Translations under genes and position numbers: made by a program
DNA from: Tigriopus japonicus
Lineage: Eukaryota > Arthropoda > Copepoda > Harpacticoida > Harpacticidae
Length of the DNA stretch: 64,000 nucleotides
Assembly (NCBI GenBank): GCA_010645155.1
Contig: JAAGOF010000329.1
Location: 7,126 to 71,125, forward strand
Direction of reading: 5' to 3'
The notes under the pieces: model-generated
The model's input: only the letters and a program-made list of their open reading frames with translations
Databases searched by the model: none
Told to the model about the DNA's origin: nothing
Part shown: positions 56,354 through 64,000 of the stretch, piece after piece
Position numbering within the stretch: position 1 is the stretch's first letter
Layout of the letters: each line of letters starts with the position of its first letter

Positions 56354-57739
56354 AATCACCACATATCGAGGAAAATCAACGAACTCGAGAGGAAGCAAGA
56401 CGCCACATTACACTACGTGGATACGGCAGTAAGACGCTTACAAAACAACGTCGAGCAGATAAGACGACTTAACAACACCATCAAAGAACTAATCCTTCAT
56501 GATATGGCTTTCGAAACCGAACTGAACCAACAACAGCAGCAACTCCAACAATTTGTGCAAACGGAAGCTTTAATGTCCTTGGCCCAATACGTAGTCACGC
56601 AAGCCACGCACAACATCCACACCGTGCTTGAAACATGGACCACAGCTCTTCATGGCAGCATTACAATCAAATTGTTCCATCCCGAGTCGATTAAGGCGAC
56701 CCTAAAAAAGATATCGGCCCAAACCACTGGTCCACTGCGACTAGCGTTCGACCCAGAAGATTTAGGGGCCTTTTACAAATTACCCTGCCACACCGACATC
56801 CAGAACGGTCAATTGAGAGTAGTAGTGCCCGTTCCAGTCTACAACATCAAATAAACATTCCCACTACACCGCCACATCCCTGTGCCTATTATGACAGAGC
56901 AAAACTACGAGATAAGGATCAACAATCCTAATCCGTATATTATCATCAACGACGAAGGAACCTTACACCGAGAGCTCGACCAAACAGAACTTAGCGCCTG
57001 TATTAAAATCCGCCAACTGTATATGTGCCCTCAAATACGCGTATTACATAATACACCTACACTAAGTTGTCTTTATGCTCTCTTCCAAGGAGACGCGCAC
57101 CATTTACAAGCCCAGTGCCAATTCGAGATTCAACCCAACATCCCAAAGACATAATTCCACCAAATAGGAACCGAAAAATTCCTGGTATTCTCTCGCGAGG
57201 ACAACACGGCAAAAGTTACAGTACTTGTGTCAATGGAACCACGACCGAGCACCGGTACCTCAAAGGTGTTACGCCCTTCACCTTACCCAATGGATGTATG
57301 CTTAACACCAAGGACGTGTATATTTCGCCCACCAGAACAGGCTGGATTGGAGCTGACACCATTATCATCAACCCTCCAAAGGTACCCTTTTTAAATTTGC
57401 TGAAGCTAATCAGCCACGATCTTCTAAATTCCATCATCGATGAAGAGGCTCTCCAAAGTTCGCTGACACGTCTGAACCAAAGTCCACAACCTAACCCCGT
57501 TACGTTATCCCAACTGGCCCAGGCTGCGCAAGAAGCTCATATCTGCAACAAGTGGCACGCACCCGCCACATATATATCAACCACGTCCATTCTTGCCATG
57601 GTACTCTTCATCGTGGGGGTAATAACCACCATTCTGATTCGACGCCGATGGAGAACTAGGAAATTCTCCAAGTGCCCCCGCAACGACCTTCCCACCATAC
57701 GCACAAGAGCAAGAGCTACGCGGACGCAGCAAGCTTCTT

Positions 57740-57753
57740 CGGAGGGAGGTAAC
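57740..57753 (+). other. Polypurine tract
   Basis: GGAGGGAGG directly upstream of the 3' LTR start at 57754, the plus-strand primer position of an LTR element. Confidence 0.7.
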
Positions 57754-58306
57754 TGTAGTGGAATGGAAATCGTCATAGAAAATCCACCGAACAATGAATG
57801 ATTCGAGCAAAAGCGGAACACCAATAACAAAGGAAGCGTATATAAAAAGAACACCCTTTTGTGAATATCGATAGCCATCCGACCTAAATAAACAAGTCAT
57901 TGTTGAGTGACAAAGAGATCAGGACGACGCCAAAGGAAACATCTATGCATCACCATTCCACGACGGAAAAACCCGGACATATGGAGCCCAGATGTGTATC
58001 TCACACCGCGCTGCCTTCCGTTGCCAACTACATGTATAATGCTGCGATGATGTTTCTAATGACCCCTCTCACTAACTCTACTAATCATGGCCTTGTCCCG
58101 AATGTACATATATACAATCGACGAGGCATCAAAGCCACTTCTTTCCTAACCCTCTTCCTATCCACATCCAACTACTGTCTTCCCCTAGAATTAAGTCTCT
58201 GTGTCTTCACCAGAATCTTGTAAATAAAACTGCATCGCATCGGACCTCTCAATGACGATCCATTTATTTGCTGCTATTGGAGTCTTCGCGGATCCAAATC
58301 ATTACA
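57754..58306 (+). repeat. 3' LTR of the env-bearing element
   Basis: Same length as the 5' LTR. Differences seen: three substitutions in the block after GCGGAAC (57817-57826) and one in GAGTC[A/T]TCGCGG. Promoter TATATAAA at 57839-57846 and AATAAA at about 58223-58228. Confidence 0.9.
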
Positions 58307-58970
58307 TTACCGATAGGGGAGCGCAATTTACTTCATCATTGTGGCGCGAACTCTCGATGATGTTGGGCACCAAGCTCCAACACACCCCGTCCTATCATCC
58401 CCAATCGAACGGTCTTGTGGAGCGGTTACATCGGCAAATGTTCTCCGGAAAAAAACGGAAATATTCTCCGTGCCCGTCTGGCCGGCCCACATTTGTCTCA
58501 TCATCTTCCATGGGTGATGTTTGGCATTAGATGTGCCCCCAAAGATGATACCAAACTCTCACTAGCCCAACTATTGTATGGAACCAATTTAAAAGTGCCT
58601 GGAACTGTTTGTGTTCACCCTAATGCTCATACCACTCCACATCAACATTATCAACAATTACGCGAAAATTTTGCCAATGGGGTTCCACCTGTCATATACT
58701 TTCATGGGAAAACATCTGTTAGTGTGCCTTCCAGATTATCATCATGTCCATTTGTGTGGGTGCGGATTGATCGTGCCCGTTCTCCACTGGAACCTCCTTA
58801 TGAAGGACCTTTCCCTGTGATTCAAAGACGGGCTAAAACTTTTAGTGTAAATGTTGATGGAAAGCAGTGCGAGATTTCTATTGACAGACTCAAACCTGCC
58901 CATTTTGATTCATTTTTACCACCTCCAACAATAACCCGTGCGGGTAGACTCGTGACGTTACAGCTCTAGA
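58307..58970 (+). pseudogene. Old Gypsy element: integrase C-terminal part
   Basis: Continues the integrase after the env-bearing element: ITDRGAQFTSSLWRELSMML, PSYHPQSNGLVERLHRQM (third catalytic Glu). A frameshift near 58450 follows, then GPHLSHHLPWVMFGIRCAP, LAQLLYGTNLKVPG and the C-terminal PPYEGPFPVIQRRAKTFSVN domain, ending at TAG about 58969. Confidence 0.8.
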
Positions 58971-59012
58971 TAGATTTCGATCCGCATGAATCCGAATCTG
59001 GCCGGGGGGCTC

Positions 59013-59280
59013 TGTAGCGTCTCGCAATTAGCACCTTGCTCATGAACGATTTCTACTATTTGTCTTGATTGGAATTTGGTCACTCGTTCAGAATATACGA
59101 AAGCGAAAACTCATACTTGCATTTATTTCGAACGCTTCAGCAGTAACATTGCCAAAACTGAGGTAGTACCCTTGGCCGGTGGCAGGCATCTTTACTATTG
59201 GTTTGAAGAGGCCTCCATTCAGGCGTTTAGAGAGGTTTCGCTTGAACTTTTTAACGTAATTTGTTCTCATCATTGCTAGG
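59013..59280 (+). repeat. Probable 3' LTR start of the old Gypsy element
   Basis: A polypurine-like GCCGGGGGGCTC precedes TGTAGCGTCTCGCAATTAGC at 59013, 42 bp after the pol stop, as expected for the 3' LTR. The 3' boundary is uncertain and no 5' LTR is in the window for comparison. Confidence 0.5.
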
Positions 59281-59413
59281 GATGATCCAAAATCGTGTTC
59301 GGCAAGAGAAAAGAATTGAGCTTGCAGCACTTGCCCTTAGTTTGAGGAGTAAATCTCACATGACTACATCGTGGTACCAGCAAACAAAAGCTTCCCTAAA
59401 TGTCTATCTAAAT

Positions 59414-59614
59414 CAGGGGTCCGCAGCCGGTGGGCCGCGGCCCAATGAGGGCCCAAGGGTGGTCTTTGGTGGGCCCAGGGGCTATGGAGAAAGTCCAAAA
59501 TAGTGGGCCCGAGAGCCGTCCATAGTACTGTATTTGTGGGCCCAAAGCTCTTTGAATGCTAATTCGTGGGCACCTGAACCTACCACAGCCTGTTTGGTGG
59601 GCTCCAGACAACAT
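59414..59614. mobile_element. Truncated hAT MITE (same family as 60046-60293)
   Basis: Starts CAGGGGTCCGCAGCC and parallels the complete copy through GGGCCGCGGCCC, CTATGGAGAAAGTCC and AAGCTCTTTGA, but ends at about CAGACAACA without the right terminus. Confidence 0.7.
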
Positions 59615-60045
59615 GAATCCATTGGTCCATTCTGTAAGTATTAGTTTCAAATCTGGTGGTGTTCAGGAACCCGAAAATAAAAGCAGCAACTCCTATGAGC
59701 CAAAACCTCCCAACAAAAAAAAATAACAAAGGAACCAAACGTTCTGTTAGATTTGAAATGCTTTGGAAATTCAAAAAGTTAGTTCATTTAAATTGAAGCA
59801 AGTGATAAAAATGGCCCGCTTAATTACCTGGAACATGAAAATTCAGTTTTGAAAAAGTAAATTGGGAGCATGCATTTCTCTCATTGACTCAAATGCTGAA
59901 CATAGAAACAAAATCATACTAAGTTCGTCAGTTGTTGCTTTTTCCATAAGTGATTTATTTTATGGAGGCAAAGTGATGAATAGTGACCTTGACTTAGATT
60001 TGAATTCAAAATCCAGGATCTTTTTTGCCCACTGACTCCATAGAT

Positions 60046-60293
60046 CAGGGGTCGGCAACCGGTGGGCCGCGGCCCAAATGTGGGCCCAAGGGTGGTCGGT
60101 GGTGGGCCCAGGAGCCATGGAGAAAGTCCACAATAGTGGGCCTGAGATCCATCTATAGTACTGTACTTGTGGGCCCAAAGCTCTTTGACCGCTAATTTGT
60201 GGGCCCCTGAACCAACCAATGCCTGTTTGGGGGGCCCCAGACAACAAAATTAAATTTCGTGGGCCTTGACCCAAAAATGGTTGCCGACCCCTG
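60046..60293. mobile_element. Complete hAT MITE, 248 bp
   Basis: Perfect 15-bp inverted ends CAGGGGTCGGCAACC and perfect 8-bp duplications CCATAGAT at 60038-60045 and 60294-60301. Interior is rich in GGGCCC-type motifs. Classic hAT features. Confidence 0.9.
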
Positions 60294-60344
60294 CCATAGA
60301 TCAAACAAGCCCTAAAGGTTCCAGTATAACTCCGTACATGGGAT

Positions 60345-60525
60345 AACTCAACACCAGACATCTGGATACCCCGGAAAACTACCGGTTACCGGGTAACTAG
60401 GTACAGCGGAAAACTCGGTACAGGAAGATTTAGTACAAGATAACTGGGTACACAGAATAACTGGGTGCCTTGGATAACTGCATTAACAGGATAATTGGGT
60501 AATGCGGGAAAACTGGCAAAAATGG
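60345..60525. repeat. Minisatellite of GGATAACTGGGTAC-type units
   Basis: About ten diverged 14-17 bp units (GATAACTGGGTACACAG, GGAAAACTCGGTACAGG, GGATAATTGGGTAATGC). The unit size and style match the arms of the foldback elements, but no inverted partner array is visible, so it may be a solo arm. Confidence 0.6.
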
Positions 60526-61261
60526 AAAAGCAAGTGTCAGGATGCTGGGTGTTATTAGAAAAAGATTGTTTGAAATAGACTGGTACATCCCAGGCCTTTC
60601 CTTAATTGGCTTGTGCGTTCTTCTAGTCAAATGTATAAATATCTGTGATAATGAGCTAGTCAAGACAGTCAAATAAATGTGCCAGGAGGCTTCAAGCCTT
60701 CAATCCCTTCGATTATTTCTGCGTGCGTTCATGATATTTCATAGACTGAAGGCATTTCAGTTTTTCAGCATTCAGCATTTTTGAAAGCATTAAAAATGTA
60801 ACCTTCAGATTTTGGCTCGAGGATTGATGTGATAAATGCACAAAGTCCTGTAATAAACTATTCACAATTTAGGGGTCTTAAGACGTGTTTCCCATTTTTT
60901 GCTTGAGGGACCTATGAAGTCTTGGTATCCCCCATATTGTTTCCATAGACCACTCAATCTGATTCATTCTTGTAGCCAAGGCTTGATTTCAAATCTGCTA
61001 CCAAGTCTGTGAGCCCCTTGAAATTCTTTTGACTCTGAAACAACGTGAACACATGCAGTAAAAGTAAAGTACGTTTGGTAGGTATGAAGACAACCTGCAC
61101 ATTTATTGGAGTGATTGACTAGAGATATCACACCTATTAATACACGAATGACTAATGGATGCACAAGCCAATTATTACTTGGCTTAAGGTGTATTGGAGT
61201 GTCCAAAATTTCGGGGGAAATAAAAACAGGGCTTGGTTGGCCACAGAATTCACTTGATTGA
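60526..61261. other. No recognised gene
   Basis: Short chance frames only. Confidence 0.5.
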
Positions 61262-61445
61262 TCCAGAGTATTGGACTTGGTTGATCCAGAGTTTTGGGCA
61301 GAGATGACCCACGGATTGGGCAGCAATGACCCACGGATTGGTCAACAATAACCCACGGATTGGGCAACAATGACCCACGGATTAGGCAGCGATGATCCAC
61401 GGATAGGGCCGCTATGAACCACGGATTGGGCAATGATGACCCACA
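61262..61445. repeat. Minisatellite, about 21-bp unit
   Basis: About eight units of the type ATGACCCACGGATTGGGCAA with small changes. Contained open frames on the minus strand are a by-product of the repeat. Confidence 0.8.
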
Positions 61446-62333
61446 AGATAGGATTGGTTAACCTGTGATGACTTGCTCCTATTCTAGCTAATGGATGATA
61501 GTACCTTTGGATAATAAATGTCTAAGTATTCTAACCTATTGAAATTGGAATGAACTTACAACGTGTTATTGGTTTGGTAGTCTCTGCTCGACTGACTTGC
61601 CGGAAGAGGAAGCTTTATTGATCGTAAGGCATAGATACACGTAGGTTGGGTGAATAATATAACCCTAGCTAATCAAACATATGGAATCAACTAGAGACCC
61701 TATATCGAGACTGGCTGCGTAGGCTAACACATGGTGCCGATGATTCACACTGGTGATTGGTCAATAGCATTCAATTGAACATTCAGCTGATCCTGACAAA
61801 GTTCAATAACAAACCAAAGTACTTCTTCTTTGTTGATTTTGTTGTGATCTGACTTGGCACTGGAGTTGCCAATTTACCTTTGTCAAATCATATTCCCCTC
61901 TGTCTACCGGTCTTCATAAACCTGTTTTTTCTTTAAGGAACACCAAAAGGCAAGGCATCCCTGACTTTTGTGACTTGTGAGCAGGGTTGCAAATAAAACT
62001 CAAATTTGTGTTTGCTCCATACATAAGCAAAGCACCAATTCTCCAAGAGGTAACCCTACCTTGCAATTTCCCGTTAAAAAAACTTGCTCAAGCCCAGATT
62101 TCACCTCACTAAGATTTTGTTGTCAATCACCCGATTGTGACACATTAGTTGGCCCTTGTTTAAACTCCACACTAATTAAAATTCACTTTTTGCATTTCAG
62201 GTAAATACCTTAGACACATATGCAGCAGGTTTGAGGATTTTCACTAAATGAACTGTACTATCATTTGGCTAACGCGTAGATGCGTTTTTGTTAAGGAAAG
62301 GTTTCATTTAAACATGAACTTTGTCTTCCCGCA
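61446..62333. other. No recognised gene
   Basis: No supportable coding or repeat feature. Confidence 0.45.
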
Positions 62334-62550
62334 TGTTAGATGACGTCACGGACTGTCCGTGTCGGTCGGGTATTCATAGATTTTGTTGGCCAGTCTCTAT
62401 AAATCCCCAGAATCGACCTCCACCGTATTCCTATGATAGCGTCACAGACGTCAAGGTTGCGACACTCCCCCCAAGAAAACATGTAAAGGGTTTTCTTTCC
62501 TTCAAGCGGATGTCTGGGCTGGTTTAATAAACCAATACCACAATACCACA
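62334..62550 (+). repeat. Candidate solo LTR or promoter island
   Basis: Starts TGTTAGATGACGTCAC (with a CRE-like TGACGTCA at 62341-62348), has TATAAA at about 62398 and AATAAA near 62527, and ends ACCACAATACCACA. This TG...CA layout with internal promoter and poly(A) signals resembles a short LTR, but no target duplication was found. Confidence 0.3.
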
Positions 62551-62654
62551 GGAATCTCTGATGCGGAGCCTATCAACTCAGTCATATTTCTGCGTATCTT
62601 ATTGGCGGGACTATTGGGGTGAGTGGAGAATTTCACCCCATCCTATGACCTATG

Positions 62655-63329
62655 GGTGTCCCGAACATTTACTGCCACCCAGTTGCCTGCCTATACAATT
62701 TACTGCCGATTATTTTATTGCGAGTGTAATTGCCTGCCAAAGAAATTTGCTGACTCTACAATTTACTGCCTGTCTCAATTGCCTGCCTATGCAATTGACA
62801 TTGTATAAAAAGCAGTGGGGTTCAAATTTTTTTCTTCCAGATTGCCTGAATTTGACCCAGCGTCTGTTTTAATGGACATGGAGATGGCACACCTAAATGC
62901 CATCCGTGTCCATTGCCACGGAGCAACAACTCCATCGAGTCCTGGCACTCGGAACTCTCCAGGGTGCTGGTTGCCAAGCCCAATCTGTGGAAGTTCTGCG
63001 AGCTGGTCCGCTCTGAATTCAAACTCCAGGAAGTTCGCCTAAATGCCCTTCTGAGGGGAGAGGTCTTCCCTCAAAAACTAAAATATAGGAAACTGGACGC
63101 AAAAATCAATGAAATTGTACAAAATTTTGAAGAGCTGGATCCATTAACATATCTTGACAAATTAAGCATTGCAATTAAATCGCGGTAAATTGTATACACA
63201 GTCAATTGTAACGGCAGAAAATTCAGACTCGCAGTAAATTACATTGGCAAGCAATTACACTCGCAATAAATTAATCGGCAGTAAATTGTATAGGCAACCA
63301 ACTAGGAGGCAGTAAATTGCCGTAGCACC
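62655..63329 (+). mobile_element. Foldback (FB/MULE-like) element carrying transposase sequence, copy 3
   Basis: Ends GGTGTCCCGAACATTTACTG and, inverted, GGTGCTACGGCAATTTACTG; perfect 9-bp duplications TGACCTATG at 62646-62654 and 63330-63338. The left arm (62670-62805) has TTGCCTGCCTATACAATTTA-type units, and the right arm (63180-63320) the inverted GGCAGTAAATTGTATAGGCA type. A coding block lies between the arms (next entry). Confidence 0.85.
62862..63188 (+). pseudogene. MULE-type transposase C-terminal fragment
   Basis: One open frame reads RSNNSIESWHSELSRVLVAK, PNLWKFCELVRSEFKLQEVR, then LDAKINEIVQNF and DPLTYLDKLSIAIKSR to the stop TAA at 63186-63188. This matches the C-terminal pattern (RTNNxVExWHxxF, then PxxWKFIxxL, then a terminal helix) that I know from MULE transposases of arthropods, often linked to FLYWCH fingers. 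The catalytic core is absent, so the element is non-autonomous. Identification is from memory of the family pattern. Confidence 0.6.
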
Positions 63330-63338
63330 TGACCTATG

Positions 63339-64000
63339 ATCGAACTAGAATCTCTGTGTAAGAGGATATAACTTACATAACAGAAATGGAAAAGCAGAAT
63401 GAAGGAGACGTAATCACAATGAAGATGAAACGTGAATGAGTCTTTATCGTTCCATTCAACTGCTCGATTCAAGTACTACAAGGTTGCATGACGCGACCAC
63501 ATAGCAAACCCCCTTAAACTTGGGACTGTTTGTCACAAATATAAAAAAATATTCGATGTGGTCTGATATAAAGCTAAGGGCAATAACTCGCAACAAAGAT
63601 ATCAAGTAATGCAAGAATAGAAATCAGGGTAACACTAAGAGGACTCTACGCTTCGCTTGAAAATGCAACATGTTTCACTCTTTTCCGATTACTTTGGCTT
63701 GATGGAATTTGGAGAGGTGTTGAAGAATCATTAAGCATTCCTGCATCTTGCTTATCTGGATATGAGTCATTTGCCAAACGCAAGAAGCAACGGTTTTGAC
63801 GAAAAACACCAGAAGGAGTATCAATAGAATATGAGCGCCCAGATTAACAAATGTTCAAAACGGTTCCACCAATACATTAATTGCCATCAAACTGGGTGCT
63901 GATAATGCACTAGATCTCCTGGAAACAGTGGCTTAAGGTCTTCTCCCCATGGCGATATCCACTGCTACCTGATCGGCACCTAACCGTGAGCGATGAAATT
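63339..64000. other. No recognised gene
   Basis: No domain-bearing frame or repeat recognised to the window end. Confidence 0.45.

Larger units (their letters stand above)
55098..57801 (+). pseudogene. env glycoprotein gene, interrupted
   Basis: The likely spliced exon follows acceptor TATCGAATTCCAG at 55097. A hydrophobic leader (TTWVTLTILFTKIA) starts it. A furin-type site RPKR (55438-55449) is directly followed by a hydrophobic glycine/alanine-rich fusion-peptide-like stretch. Next come a coiled coil (about 56360-56600), cysteine-containing ectodomain, and a transmembrane segment (about 57580-57645, AMVLFIVGVITTILI) with a short basic tail ending inside the 3' LTR. Breaks: the foldback insertion 55522-56353, TAA at 56852-56854 and 57152-57154, and a frameshift near 57220. 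The layout is that of a class I viral membrane-fusion glycoprotein. Confidence 0.7.
47187..58306 (+). mobile_element. Env-bearing Gypsy/errantivirus-like LTR retroelement (11.1 kb)
   Basis: Two 553-bp LTRs (47187-47739, 57754-58306), each TG...CA, with 4-bp duplications TTAC (47183-47186, 58307-58310), lie inside an older Gypsy integrase. Order: LTR, tRNA-Ser-type primer site, gag-protease, RT-RNase H-integrase, small ORFs, env, polypurine tract, LTR. The LTRs differ at about four positions, so the insertion is young. Coding is inactivated by stops in gag-pol, a short TG...CA insertion in the integrase, a foldback insertion in env and a frameshift near 57220. Ancestry is Ty3/Gypsy with an acquired class I-like envelope. 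Confidence 0.85.

Noticed and set aside
55474..56432. Long open frames on both strands with repeated TTRPSGQLDP or SSCPLGRVV motifs
   Set aside because: They are translations of the 15-bp arm repeats of the foldback element, whose unit length is a multiple of three; not genes.
59088..59330. Minus-strand ORF in the old Gypsy LTR region
   Set aside because: Lies in non-coding LTR-like sequence without recognisable protein features.
61152..61433. Minus-strand ORF of 93 codons
   Set aside because: Encoded by the 21-bp minisatellite.

Overview
The window is eukaryotic nuclear DNA. It is AT-rich, with spliced genes, short (55-63 bp) and longer introns, and dense transposable elements. The element mix (CR1-like LINEs with zinc-knuckle ORF1, a THAP-type P-element transposase, hAT and Tc1/mariner MITEs, an env-bearing Gypsy element, foldback/MULE-like elements) plus a TTAGG-like tract suggests an arthropod, probably a crustacean. 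That assignment is inference: I cannot search a database. One assembly gap of 186 N lies at 43309-43494.

Layout. 1-530: 3' end of an unidentified host gene (two exons, poly(A) signal). 640-5200: LINE debris, two pieces of a TA-flanked MITE split by younger elements, a mariner remnant and a tRNA-derived SINE. 6059-11113: host gene with a carboxypeptidase-regulatory-like segment and a YfaP/DUF2135-like domain; one upstream exon is broken by a 1.2 kb element flanked by a 7-bp duplication. 12.7-17.3 kb: a transposon-associated ORF and a degenerate P-element transposase, itself split by a 634-bp element. 19-23.8 kb: palindromic MITE, a minus-strand cysteine-rich exon and a possible promoter. 23.9-32.2 kb: two degenerate LINEs, the second split by a mariner-type MITE and by nested hAT-like MITEs. 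32.8 kb: minus-strand signal-peptide exon. 33.2-39.7 kb: a degenerate LINE carrying a full-length LINE (34.3-38.9 kb) with two open ORFs. 40.5-42.3 kb: two minus-strand host exons, one broken by an hAT MITE. 43.2-59.3 kb: hAT element, then an old Gypsy element (pol only) whose integrase is split by a foldback element and by an 11.1 kb env-bearing LTR retroelement. 59.4-63.4 kb: hAT MITEs, minisatellites and a foldback element carrying a MULE-type transposase C-terminus.

The most coherent novelty is a group of foldback elements whose arms are inverted minisatellite arrays. Arm sequences differ between copies, but the copies share GG(T) ends and 9-bp target duplications, and one carries MULE-type transposase sequence. 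This architecture resembles Drosophila FB/NOF. The env-bearing element (LTRs 553 bp each, about four differences) is young but inactivated by in-frame stops (several at a T in the first codon position), a solo-LTR-like insertion, a foldback insertion and a frameshift.
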